Shown: positions 9,054-16,937 of the stretch, piece after piece
Layout of the letters: each line of letters opens with the position of its first letter
Numbering within the stretch: position 1 is the first letter of the stretch
Origin: Firmicutes bacterium UBA3553
GTDB taxonomy: Bacteria > Bacillota > Clostridia > Tissierellales > Sedimentibacteraceae
Length of the DNA stretch: 64,000 nt
NCBI GenBank assembly: GCA_002381185.1
Contig: DFOA01000033.1
Span: 16,925 to 80,924 of the forward strand
Reading direction: 5' to 3'
Program-made: the position numbers and the translations under genes
The notes under the pieces: model-generated
What the model saw: the letters and a program-made list of their open reading frames with translations, nothing else
Database searches by the model: none
What the model was told of the DNA's origin: nothing

Positions 9054-9082
9054 ATAATACAGGAAAATAATTTCCTGGTCAA
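9054..9082 (-). promoter_or_regulatory. Sigma-A promoter of the locus 1 activator with internal palindrome
   Basis: On the minus strand TTGACC (9082-9077), a 17-base spacer and TATTAT (9059-9054). The spacer is filled by an inverted repeat AGGAAA-N4-TTTCCT (9061-9076), placed where a bound protein would block RNA polymerase. Autoregulation is an inference. Confidence 0.65.
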
Positions 9083-9200
9083 GAATAAAACTTCGTTATA
9101 ATTATTAAAATGTTAAAAAAATAATTATCGATATTATTATATAACATTTATTTATGTTGAAATTTCAATTTTTAAAAAATAGTTATGCTAAATTGAAGAG

Positions 9201-9217
9201 TTGGTATGTATATTGCT
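9201..9217 (+). promoter_or_regulatory. Sigma-54 (-24/-12) promoter of reductase locus 1
   Basis: TTGGTAT-N5-TTGCT: GG at 9203-9204 and GC at 9215-9216 with exactly ten bases between, as sigma-54 promoters require. It lies 60 bases before grdX and next to a sigma-54 activator gene. A 12-bp palindrome, TTGAAATTTCAA at 9157-9168, lies 35 bases upstream and could be an activator site. Confidence 0.75.
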
Positions 9218-9276
9218 TATTAATATTATAGAAATATTAACAATGTTATAGAAATTGACAGGTGAAAGGAGGTCAA

Positions 9277-9669
9277 ATGAAAAAAGTTATAATAACAAAT
9301 AATTCAAAGGTATTTGAAAAATATGAAAATTTGTATGAAATAATTTATTTGGAGAATGGCAGCTATGTGGATGTTTTAAATAAAGCAAGAGACATAATTC
9401 ATACAAGCTGCAAGCTTCTCACTCATCCTATGTCGGGAAGCTTAAAACCTAACCAAACTCCTTATAAATCAGTAATTGTGGGTAAAGATACCGGAAAAAC
9501 CGACTATGAATCTGTAATTCTTATTGAAAACAGCATTGAAGCAGCATATAAGTTTTTAAAGTTCAAAAAAACACCTTTATGGAATGAAAAAATACTGAAT
9601 GATTTTAAGACTGTTGATTTGTCATTGATTGAAAATGTTGTGAAAAACCCTATGTTTAATGTTATATAA
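9277..9669 (+). CDS. grdX: GrdX family protein
   Basis: A 130-residue protein. The ATG at 9277 follows AAAGGAGGT; an in-frame GTG at 9262 overlaps that RBS and is rejected. The sequence 'KVIITNNSKVFEKY' at the start and 'LLTHPMSGSLKPNQTPYKS' in the middle match the small GrdX proteins that begin glycine, sarcosine and betaine reductase operons. The role of GrdX is not established. It has no signal peptide or helix, so it is probably cytosolic. It is first behind the sigma-54 promoter and 34 bases before the proprotein gene. Identification is from memory of the family. Confidence 0.8.
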   Translation: MKKVIITNNSKVFEKYENLYEIIYLENGSYVDVLNKARDIIHTSCKLLTHPMSGSLKPNQTPYKSVIVGKDTGKTDYESVILIENSIEAAYKFLKFKKTPLWNEKILNDFKTVDLSLIENVVKNPMFNVI

Positions 9670-9703
9670 ATCAAAACAGGGGTCTATATAAAGGAGGTAT
9701 ATT

Positions 9704-10990
9704 TTGAGATTAGAATTAGGAAAAATTAAAATTAAGGATGTCCAGTTCGGCGAAAGAACTGAAGTCGTAAAAGGAACGCTTTATGTTAATAAAGACGAAA
9801 TAATAAAGCTTGTACTTGAAGACGATAGACTCATATCAGTTAATGTCGAATTAGCTAGACCGGGAGAATCAATCCGCATAGCTCCTGTAAAGGATGTTAT
9901 TGAACCAAGGGTTAAGGTCTCAGGAAGCGGTGGAATATTCCCGGGAACAATCAACAAGGTTAAACAGGTCGGAAGTGGAAGAACACATGCATTAGTAGGA
10001 TCAGCGGTTATAACGTGCGGCAGAATAGTAGGATTCCAAGAAGGGCTTATTGATATGTCCGGTCCTGCGGCAAAATACACTCCGTTTTCCGAAACAAACA
10101 ATATATGTGTTGTTATTGAGCCCGTGGAAGGAATTGAAACTCATGATTATGAGGCAGCAGGGAGAATAGCGGGCTTAAAGGTTGCGGCTTATATAGGTGA
10201 AGCAGGAAGAAACATTGAACCTGATGAAGTTGTGGTATATGAAACCAAGCCTATATTAGAACAAGTAAATGAATATTCCGATCTTCCAAAGATAGGATAT
10301 GTACACATGCTTCAATCACAAGGATTGCTGCATGACACATTCTATTACGGTGTAGATGCTAAGGTTATGGTTCCTACATTCATGTATCCGACAGAAATTA
10401 TGGATGGAGCCATTGTAAGCGGAAACTGTGTTGCACCCTGCGACAAGGTTACAACTTTTCATCACCTGAATAATCCTGTAATAGAAGATTTGTACAAAAG
10501 GCACGGCAAGGATTTAAATTTCATCGGTGTAATACTTACAAACGAAAATGTATTTTTGGCGGATAAGGAAAGATCATCTGACATGACTGCAAAATTATGT
10601 GAATTTTTAGGGCTTGATGGCGTATTAATAACTGAAGAAGGCTATGGAAATCCTGATACAGATTTAATGATGAATTGCAAAAAAGTCAGCCAGAAAGGTG
10701 TAAAGGTAGTTCTTATTACTGATGAATTTCCCGGCAGAGACGGGAAGTCTCAATCGTTGGCAGATGCTGTTGAAGAAGGAGATGCTTTAGTGTCTTGCGG
10801 AAACGGAAATGTAATTATTAACTTCCCTCCAATGGAAAAGGTTATAGGCACCCTAGATTTCATTGAAACCATGATAGGCGGATATGAAGGAAGTTTAAAA
10901 CCGGATGGAAGTATAGAAGCAGAGCTGCAAATTGTAATAGCATCAACAATTGCCAACGGATATAACAAGCTTGCGGCCAGAGGATATTAG
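9704..10990 (+). CDS. Glycine/sarcosine/betaine reductase component B, alpha/beta proprotein (locus 1)
   Basis: A 428-residue protein (GrdE/GrdG/GrdI family), started at TTG behind AAAGGAGG. The family proprotein is cleaved before a Cys that becomes the pyruvoyl group, giving beta and alpha chains; the site in this protein is 'SGNC' with Cys242, the position known for GrdE. Typical motifs are 'IKIKDVQFGERT', 'APVKDVIEPR', 'VGFQEGLIDMSGPAA' and 'GLLHDTFYYG'. In the complex the pyruvoyl carbonyl is thought to bind the substrate amine before the selenoprotein attacks. It lies 9 bases before the selenoprotein gene. Whether it serves glycine, sarcosine, betaine or another N-substituted glycine cannot be read from the sequence, so no letter is assigned. 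Confidence 0.93.
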   Translation: MRLELGKIKIKDVQFGERTEVVKGTLYVNKDEIIKLVLEDDRLISVNVELARPGESIRIAPVKDVIEPRVKVSGSGGIFPGTINKVKQVGSGRTHALVGSAVITCGRIVGFQEGLIDMSGPAAKYTPFSETNNICVVIEPVEGIETHDYEAAGRIAGLKVAAYIGEAGRNIEPDEVVVYETKPILEQVNEYSDLPKIGYVHMLQSQGLLHDTFYYGVDAKVMVPTFMYPTEIMDGAIVSGNCVAPCDKVTTFHHLNNPVIEDLYKRHGKDLNFIGVILTNENVFLADKERSSDMTAKLCEFLGLDGVLITEEGYGNPDTDLMMNCKKVSQKGVKVVLITDEFPGRDGKSQSLADAVEEGDALVSCGNGNVIINFPPMEKVIGTLDFIETMIGGYEGSLKPDGSIEAELQIVIASTIANGYNKLAARGY

Positions 10991-10999
10991 GAGGTTATT

Positions 11000-12310
11000 A
11001 TGGAAAAAATAAGAGTTGTTCATTATATAAATCAATTTTTTGCCCAAATAGGCGGTGAAGAAAAGGCCGATATTGAACCGGTATTAATGGAAGGCATCGT
11101 TGGCCCCGGGCTTGCTCTGAAGTCAGGATTAGGAGATGATTATGAAGTAGTGGCAACCGTAATATGCGGTGACACATACTTCGGAGGAAATATTGAAAAA
11201 GCTACAAAGACAATACTAGATATGATAAGGACATATAAACCGGATTTATTCGTTGCCGGTCCTGCTTTCAATGCAGGAAGATATGGTGTGGCATGCGGTG
11301 CTGTTGCAAAGGCAGTGGAAGAAGAATTTAATATTCCGGTTGTTACGGGAATGTACAAAGAAAACCCCGGCGCAGACATGTTTAAAAAGGATTTATATAT
11401 TATAGAAACAGCAAATTCAGCAGCCGACATGAGAAAAGCAATGCCTAAAATCTGCAGGCTGGCAAAAAAACTGGTAAATAAAGAAGAAATACTGTCACCT
11501 TCAGAGGAAGGTTATATAGAAAGAGGAATACGCGTTAATTATTTTAATGAAAGAAGAGGCTCAGAAAGAGCAATTGATTTAATATTAAAAAAGGTTGCCG
11601 GAGAACCTTATGGAACTGAATATCCCATGCCTGTATTTGACAGAGTTCCGCCAAATCCTGCCGTAAAAGATATTTCGAAAATTAAGATTGCCGTGGTAAC
11701 ATCAGGAGGCATTGTGCCTCAAGGAAACCCGGACAGAATTGAGTCATCCAGCGCAACAAAGTATGGTGTTTACGATATTACAGGAATGGAAAGCATGACA
11801 AAAGATAAATTTATGACTGTTCACGGCGGATACGACAGAGCTTATGTATTGGAAAACCCTAATCTTGTAGTTCCTTTGGACGTATTGCGTGAAATGGAAA
11901 AGGAAGGAGTAATCGGAGAACTTGCGAATTATTTTGTTACCACAACCGGAACCGGAACCTCTGTAGGCAATGCCAAGGCCTTTGGAGAAGAGTTCAGCAA
12001 AAAATTAGTTGCTGACGGTGTAGAAGCAGTTATCCTAACATCAACCTGAGGTACCTGTACACGTTGCGGTGCAACGATGGTAAAAGAAATAGAAAGAGCG
12101 GGAATACCCGTTGTTCATATGTGTACTGTAGTCCCTATATCACTGACTATAGGTGCTAACAGAATAATACCTGCTATAGGAATTCCTTACCCGTTGGGCG
12201 ATCCAAACCTGGGAGAGGAAAAGAGCAAAAAGCTAAGAAGAATCCTTGTGGAAAGAGCTTTAAAAGCATTGCAGACAGAAGTAACTGAACAGACAGTTTT
12301 TGAAAAATAA
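11000..12310 (+). CDS. Glycine/sarcosine/betaine reductase component B selenoprotein (TGA = Sec), locus 1
   Basis: A 436-residue GrdB/GrdF/GrdH-type selenoprotein. The frame runs through TGA at 12047-12049, read as Sec350 in 'LTSTUGTCTRCGATMVKE', followed by 77 further codons that match the family's C-terminus. The GTCTRCGA sequence gives a Sec-x2-Cys-x2-Cys array. A stem-loop at 12062-12076 fits a bacterial SECIS. The N-terminus 'VVHYINQFFAQIGGEEKAD' is characteristic. The selenol attacks the alpha carbon of the bound substrate, producing a carboxymethyl-selenoether that is passed to component A. Selenoprotein A and component C are not in this window, and neither are selA, selB, selC and selD. 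ATG behind GGAGG. Confidence 0.95.
12062..12076 (+). promoter_or_regulatory. Bacterial SECIS hairpin, locus 1
   Basis: A perfect 6-bp stem CGTTGC/GCAACG closes a GGT loop. The first loop G is 19 bases after the TGA, inside the distance known for bacterial SECIS elements, and a G sits at the start of the loop as expected. The same hairpin follows the second selenoprotein TGA. Confidence 0.8.
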
Positions 12311-12317
12311 TATTTGC

Positions 12318-12358
12318 AATAGTCAATTGATGCTGATTTATTGTATCGATTGACTATT
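12318..12358 (+). terminator. Intergenic hairpin between selenoprotein and permease genes
   Basis: Arms 12318-12331 and 12345-12358 form a 14-bp stem with one G-T wobble and a 13-base loop, followed by a short pyrimidine run. With no long T-tract it may be a leaky terminator or an mRNA end that lowers permease expression relative to the reductase. Confidence 0.5.
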
Positions 12359-12403
12359 TCTTCAATGACTATTGTTAATTGAAAAACAAAACAGGAGGAT
12401 ATT

Positions 12404-13501
12404 ATGGTCAAAGATATGGTAAGTATAAAAAAGGTTATTTCTTTTGCAGGGGCATTTATTGCTTTCTTAATAGGGTCCGGATTTGCCACAGGTCAGGAAA
12501 TAATGCAATACTTTTCTGCTTACGGATTTAAAGGCATAGCCGGAGGAATTGTTGTATTTTTGCTGTTTTTATATGTTGGAGTAAGTTTTATAACAACAGG
12601 GTATGAGCATAAATTTCCAAATGGAAGTGATATTTTTGAATATTATTGCGGCAAAAAAATCGGAAGATTTTATGACTATTTTTCCATAGTATTTATTTAC
12701 ATGTCATTTTTCGTTATGATTGCAGGAGCAGGAGCTACCTTAAACCAACAATACGGATTATCGACTTCAATTGGGGGAATAGTCATGGCAGTGCTGGCAG
12801 CAGTCACGGTAGTGTTTGGGCTTGGAAAAATAGTCGATGTCATAGGTAAAATAGGTCCGGTAATAGTGGTTATGTCAATAGTATTAGGATTTTCAGCCAT
12901 CTTTCAAAATATAGAAGGGCTGAAAAAGGCCAGTGAAATAATTCCTGAATTAAATTTAATGAAAGCATCTACCAACTGGTTGTACGCGGCCGGCTCATAT
13001 GTAGGGTTTTGCATGCTTTGGCTTGCTGCGTTCATGTCATCCATGGGGGCGAGCGCTAACAGTAAAAAAGAAGCGGCACTCGGAGCTGTATTTGGGGCAG
13101 CGGCATTTTCAGCCGCAGTTATAATTATATCACTGGGACTGATTGCAAATATTGAAAAAGTAGCAGGGTCGCAAATACCTTCATTAGTTATAGCTTCAGG
13201 TATTCACCCGTCAGTTGCTGTTGTTTATTCGTTAACAGTTATCGCAGGAATTTATACAACAGCAGTTCCGCTGCTATGGACAGTATCTGCCAGAGTTGCC
13301 GATGAAAAAACAACCAAATTTAAGGTTGTTACTGCCGTACTTGCAGCAATAGGGGCAATTATCGGACTAAAGGTTCCATTTGACAGGCTTGTTAATATTG
13401 TATATGTGATAAATGGTTATGTGGGTATATTCTTGCTGGCAATTATGGTCATAAAGACTACCAAAAAAATATATGCTGCAAAGATGAAAACGATGCCGTA
13501 A
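12404..13501 (+). CDS. YkvI-like membrane permease of reductase locus 1
   Basis: A 365-residue polytopic protein with about ten membrane helices. The ATG follows AGGAGG. The N-terminus 'GAFIAFLIGSGFATGQEIMQYF' is characteristic of the uncharacterised YkvI-like family, which is distantly related to LeuT-fold amino-acid and cation symporters. It lies 93 bases after the selenoprotein gene on the same strand and before a terminator, so it is probably co-transcribed and may import the reductase substrate. Sarcosine/betaine loci more often carry BCCT or ABC importers, so this transporter may hint at another substrate (inference). Confidence 0.8.
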   Translation: MVKDMVSIKKVISFAGAFIAFLIGSGFATGQEIMQYFSAYGFKGIAGGIVVFLLFLYVGVSFITTGYEHKFPNGSDIFEYYCGKKIGRFYDYFSIVFIYMSFFVMIAGAGATLNQQYGLSTSIGGIVMAVLAAVTVVFGLGKIVDVIGKIGPVIVVMSIVLGFSAIFQNIEGLKKASEIIPELNLMKASTNWLYAAGSYVGFCMLWLAAFMSSMGASANSKKEAALGAVFGAAAFSAAVIIISLGLIANIEKVAGSQIPSLVIASGIHPSVAVVYSLTVIAGIYTTAVPLLWTVSARVADEKTTKFKVVTAVLAAIGAIIGLKVPFDRLVNIVYVINGYVGIFLLAIMVIKTTKKIYAAKMKTMP

Positions 13502-13508
13502 TTCAAAT

Positions 13509-13553
13509 AAGCAAATAAAAACTCCGAACAGAGTTTTTATTTGCTTATTTTTT
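13509..13553 (+). terminator. Terminator at the end of reductase locus 1
   Basis: Perfect 16-bp arms, 13509-13524 and 13531-13546, around CGAACA, then a run of T's. It resembles the hairpin at 7629-7672 in both sequence and position relative to the paralogous activator gene, and it overlaps that gene's stop codon. Confidence 0.8.
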
Positions 13554-14867
13554 TAAATCATATTCATTTATTTTATTAAACAGTTGCCTTGCGCTTATAT
13601 TCAGTTTCCTTGCAGCTTCGGTTACATTTCCTCCGGTTTGTTCTAAAACCCATTTAAGATAGCTGGCTTCAGATTCCTTTTTATACTCTTTGAAGGTAAT
13701 AATGCTTCTATAGCTTTCAGCTTTTGGAACGGTGATTTCTTTTCTTATGTTAAATAAAATTGGAATACCATCCTTTGTAATTCTGCCGTCTACTGAAAGC
13801 ACAACCATCCTGTCAATAACAGTCTTAAGCTCCCTCAAATTTCCAGGGTAATCATAATTATATAAAAATTCTTTTGCTTCAGGATCAATTGAATTAATTG
13901 TTATACCATATTCTTTCTGGGATTTATTCAAAAAATAGTTAATTAAATCATATAAGTCCTCCTGGCGTTCTCTAAGGGGAGGAACATTAATTACAATTGA
14001 ATTTATTCTGAAGAAAAAATCCTCTCTGTAGTTGCCTGCAATAACCTCCTTATATAAATCTTTGCTTGTTGATGATATAAGTTTGCAGTCAATCATTTTT
14101 TCTTTATCGCTTCCCAGCCTTGAAACTTTTTTTGTATCTAAAACCTTCAGAAGTTTTACCTGAGTGGCTTCGTTTATATCTCCCACTTCATTTAAAAACA
14201 AAGTACCGTTGTTGGCAAGTTCAAACTTTCCTTCCATTTCACGGCCGAATAATTCAGCTTCAAGTGCTTCTTCTGTATATGAACTGCAGTGAAGCCTTAT
14301 AAACTTATTGGAGATTCTCGGACTGCACACATGAATATACTTAGCCAGTACTTCCTTTCCTGTCCCGGGTTCACCTATTAAAAGGATGCTTAAATTCGTT
14401 TTTGCAACTTTTTCGCAGTGTGAAAGCACCTTCAGGTATTTTTCATTTTTGCTGATTAAATGATAATTATTTAATAAATCATCCTTAAGTTTAGATTTAT
14501 TTATTTTGTCGTCATAGTGGGACAGTATTTTTAAAGGCAGCACTGCCAGTTCATTTTCCAAATCAATATAATCATGGGCACCTTGTCTAAATGCCATGCT
14601 TCCATCAGCATATGAAGGGTTTGTAGATACAATAATCAAATCAGTCTTCGGATATGCCTCAGTGAAATTCCTTATTGTAAAATTGTTATTAAAGGCACTG
14701 AAATCAGTTATTACATAATCAATACGTTCATTTAACAGTTTTTCTACCGCAGTGTCAAAATCCTCGCAGTTAATAATATTGACAGATATTTTTGAAAGGA
14801 CTTCTGATACGCTCTCTATATATAATTTATCTTTATTTATAATGATAACCGTTATTTCGTTTATGAT
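13545..14867 (-). CDS. Paralogous sigma-54 activator-like protein lacking GAFTGA loop, with apparent AUC start
   Basis: The frame is open from 14867 to 13545 (440 residues) and aligns along its whole length with the activator at 7663-9027, including the receiver-like N-terminus ('DYVITDFSAFN' against 'DFFITDFLLFN'). No ATG, GTG or TTG occurs before TTG at 14639, which lies inside the conserved domain. The codon that aligns with the paralog's Met is ATC at 14867-14865, six or seven bases after AAGGGG. The AAA+ domain keeps Walker A ('GEPGTGKE') and Walker B but has lost ten residues including the sigma-54-contacting GSFTGA: 'FGREMEGKFEL' replaces it at 14231-14248. The Fis-type HTH is intact. 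It could bind the same DNA sites yet be unable to activate, making it an antagonist, or it could be an early pseudogene. A consensus sigma-A promoter argues that it is transcribed. Confidence 0.75.
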   Translation of the reverse strand: MINEITVIIINKDKLYIESVSEVLSKISVNIINCEDFDTAVEKLLNERIDYVITDFSAFNNNFTIRNFTEAYPKTDLIIVSTNPSYADGSMAFRQGAHDYIDLENELAVLPLKILSHYDDKINKSKLKDDLLNNYHLISKNEKYLKVLSHCEKVAKTNLSILLIGEPGTGKEVLAKYIHVCSPRISNKFIRLHCSSYTEEALEAELFGREMEGKFELANNGTLFLNEVGDINEATQVKLLKVLDTKKVSRLGSDKEKMIDCKLISSTSKDLYKEVIAGNYREDFFFRINSIVINVPPLRERQEDLYDLINYFLNKSQKEYGITINSIDPEAKEFLYNYDYPGNLRELKTVIDRMVVLSVDGRITKDGIPILFNIRKEITVPKAESYRSIITFKEYKKESEASYLKWVLEQTGGNVTEAARKLNISARQLFNKINEYDLKK

Positions 14868-14930
14868 AAAACACCCCTTGTATATTTTAGGTAATTTGAT
14901 AAAAATTTAATAATGTTTTAAATCTTGATT

Positions 14931-14959
14931 ATTATACATTTACTTTAAATTTTAGTCAA
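14931..14959 (-). promoter_or_regulatory. Consensus sigma-A promoter of the GAFTGA-less activator gene
   Basis: On the minus strand TTGACT (14959-14954), a 17-base spacer and TATAAT (14936-14931). Transcription would begin near 14924, about 57 bases before the proposed AUC start. Confidence 0.75.
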
Positions 14960-15026
14960 GACAATTGCTCTATATTCATAATATGTTAATAATAAATTTC
15001 TATATTAAAAACTTATTTCGATATTG

Positions 15027-15055
15027 TTGTTAAATCAATGAATTTAGGATATAAT
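15027..15055 (+). promoter_or_regulatory. Sigma-A promoter of the rph operon
   Basis: TTGTTA (15027-15032), a 17-base spacer and TATAAT (15050-15055). It supports the ATG at 15086 as the rph start. Confidence 0.7.
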
Positions 15056-15085
15056 ATTTCCAGTATATTTAAGTTAGGAGTAAAA

Positions 15086-15829
15086 ATGGAAAGAGAAAAT
15101 AACAGATTAAACAATGAATTGAGACCTATTAAGATAACAAGAAATTATATAATGCACCCAGAGGGTTCGGTATTAATAGAAGTTGGAAATACAAAGGTTA
15201 TTTGTACAGCCATAGTTGAAGACAGAGTTCCTCCATTCTTAAAAGGAACAGGCAAGGGGTGGGTTTCAGCAGAATATTCAATGATTCCGGGCTCAACTAA
15301 AACCAGAAAGTCAAGGGATATAAATAAACTGAAAATTGACGGCAGGTCACAGGAGATACAAAGACTTATAGGCAGAAGTCTCAGATCGGTGGTTGATTTA
15401 GAGGCTGTAGGTGAAAGAACAATCTGGATAGACTGTGACGTAATACAAGCCGACGGCGGAACAAGGACAGCCTCGATAACAGGAGCTTTTGTTGCAATGG
15501 TTGATGCTTTTTACGGATTACTAAGAAGAAAGGTAATAGAAAAAATGCCTGTAAAGGCATTTGTGTCTGCCGTAAGCGTCGGAATGGCAGAAGGCGAAAC
15601 AATTCTGGACCTGTGCTATGAAGAAGATTCAAGTGCTGATGTTGACATGAACATTGTTATGACAAACAAGGGAGAGTTTGTTGAAGTTCAGGGAACAGGT
15701 GAAGAAGCAACCTTTACATACAATGATTTAATGAACTTAATATCTTTTGCAGCAAAGGGGTGCCAGGAATTATATCAAATACAAAGGGATGCATTGGGAG
15801 AAGAAATCAGCGAGGAAATAGGGAAATGA
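15086..15829 (+). CDS. rph: Ribonuclease PH
   Basis: A 247-residue phosphorolytic 3'-5' exoribonuclease that trims tRNA 3' ends in the cytosol. The ATG at 15086 follows TTAGGAG; an in-frame ATG at 15038 lies upstream of the -10 element and is rejected. Family motifs are 'IKITRNYIMHPEGSVLIE', 'GKGWVSAEYSMIPGST', 'DGRSQEIQRLIGRSLR', 'WIDCDVIQADGGTRTASI' and 'EVQGTGEEATF'. The length is usual for the family. It overlaps rdgB by ATGA, a common rph-rdgB-yfcE arrangement in Firmicutes. Confidence 0.97.
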   Translation: MERENNRLNNELRPIKITRNYIMHPEGSVLIEVGNTKVICTAIVEDRVPPFLKGTGKGWVSAEYSMIPGSTKTRKSRDINKLKIDGRSQEIQRLIGRSLRSVVDLEAVGERTIWIDCDVIQADGGTRTASITGAFVAMVDAFYGLLRRKVIEKMPVKAFVSAVSVGMAEGETILDLCYEEDSSADVDMNIVMTNKGEFVEVQGTGEEATFTYNDLMNLISFAAKGCQELYQIQRDALGEEISEEIGK

Positions 15830-16443
15830 TAAGAAAAGTAGTATTGTCCAGCGGCAATAAACATAAAATAAGCGAAATAAAGGATATATTGAAAAATATG
15901 CCCTTCGAAGTTATATCTAAAGATGATTTGGGTTATGAAGATTTTGATGTGGTAGAAGACGGAGAAACCCTTGAAGCAAATGCCTTCAAAAAGGCCGGAG
16001 AGCTGCACAGACTTGTAAAAGGGATAGTCATAGCAGATGACACAGGATTATTTGTAGATGCCTTAAATGGAGATCCGGGAGTATATTCAGCGAGATATGC
16101 CGGAGAGACTGTATCATATAAAGAAAACAACAACCTGCTTTTAAAAAATTTAAAAGATGTACCAATGGAAAAAAGAACTGCTTATTTTAAAACAGTAATA
16201 GCAGTTATTTTTGAAGACGGAAGCAAGATTACTGCTGAAGGAACCGTCTGCGGTAAAATTGCATTTGAGGAAAGAGGGCAAAACGGTTTTGGCTATGATC
16301 CGTTGTTTATAGTTGAAGATACAGGCAGGACATTTGCTGAAATGACCGATGAGGAAAAAAATAAAATAAGCCACAGGGCTAGAGCATTAATGAATTTAAA
16401 GGAGAAGCTGGAGGGCATAGGTGAAAATATTAGTAATAAGTGA
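15826..16443 (+). CDS. rdgB: XTP/dITP diphosphatase (RdgB/HAM1 family)
   Basis: A 205-residue protein that removes non-canonical purine triphosphates (XTP, dITP, ITP) by cleaving them to the monophosphate and PPi. The start overlaps the rph stop (ATGA). Signature elements are 'LSSGNKHKISEI', 'DDTGLFVDALNGDPGVYSAR', 'GQNGFGYDPLF' and 'MTDEEKNKISHRARA'. The downstream phosphoesterase gene starts 23 bases before its end. Confidence 0.96.
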   Translation: MIRKVVLSSGNKHKISEIKDILKNMPFEVISKDDLGYEDFDVVEDGETLEANAFKKAGELHRLVKGIVIADDTGLFVDALNGDPGVYSARYAGETVSYKENNNLLLKNLKDVPMEKRTAYFKTVIAVIFEDGSKITAEGTVCGKIAFEERGQNGFGYDPLFIVEDTGRTFAEMTDEEKNKISHRARALMNLKEKLEGIGENISNK

Positions 16444-16903
16444 CAGCCACAATTATGTCCTTGACTCTCAGATAGAAAGAATCAAGGAACACGGAAACTT
16501 TGACATGTTGATTCATTGCGGCGATAAATACAAGGATGCAGAAAAGTTTGCAAATAAGCTTAAAATAAATTTAATTGCCAGGGTCCCCGGAAACTGCGAC
16601 TTTATTTCAGATAAGCCTTTAATAATTGAGGAGGTCATTGAAGGAAAAAATCTTTTAATAACTCACGGCCATGTACATAATGTAAAAGAAGGTATTGAAA
16701 GATTAAAGGAATACGCAAAGGAAAGAAATGCAGATGCAGTTATATACGGACATACTCATTGTGCACAAAATGAAATAATAGACAATATATTATTTTTTAA
16801 TCCAGGTAGTACAATCATGCCAAAGTGCGGAACAGAAAGCTTCGGGATTTTGGAAATATCATCAGATAAAATTGACAGCAGAGTAATATCATTAGAAGAT
16901 TAA
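16421..16903 (+). CDS. yfcE: YfcE/MJ0936-type metallophosphoesterase
   Basis: A 160-residue calcineurin-like phosphoesterase. GTG start with GAGGG just upstream; it overlaps the end of rdgB. The metal-binding motifs are in order: 'ISDSHN', 'HCGDKY', 'GNCD', 'ITHGH' and 'YGHTH'. It probably hydrolyses phosphodiesters with Mn2+; the physiological substrate is not known for this subfamily. Co-transcribed with rph and rdgB. Confidence 0.9.
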   Translation: MKILVISDSHNYVLDSQIERIKEHGNFDMLIHCGDKYKDAEKFANKLKINLIARVPGNCDFISDKPLIIEEVIEGKNLLITHGHVHNVKEGIERLKEYAKERNADAVIYGHTHCAQNEIIDNILFFNPGSTIMPKCGTESFGILEISSDKIDSRVISLED

Positions 16904-16937
16904 GTATGTTGAAAAATAATAATACAGGGTGGTATGA

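Noticed and set aside
12047..12049. TGA at 12047 as a true stop
   Set aside because: The family's C-terminus continues in frame and a SECIS-like hairpin follows, so it is read as Sec.
14637..14639. TTG at 14639 as the start of the second locus 1 activator
   Set aside because: It lies inside the conserved receiver-like domain; the frame upstream matches the paralog without a stop, and no RBS precedes this TTG.
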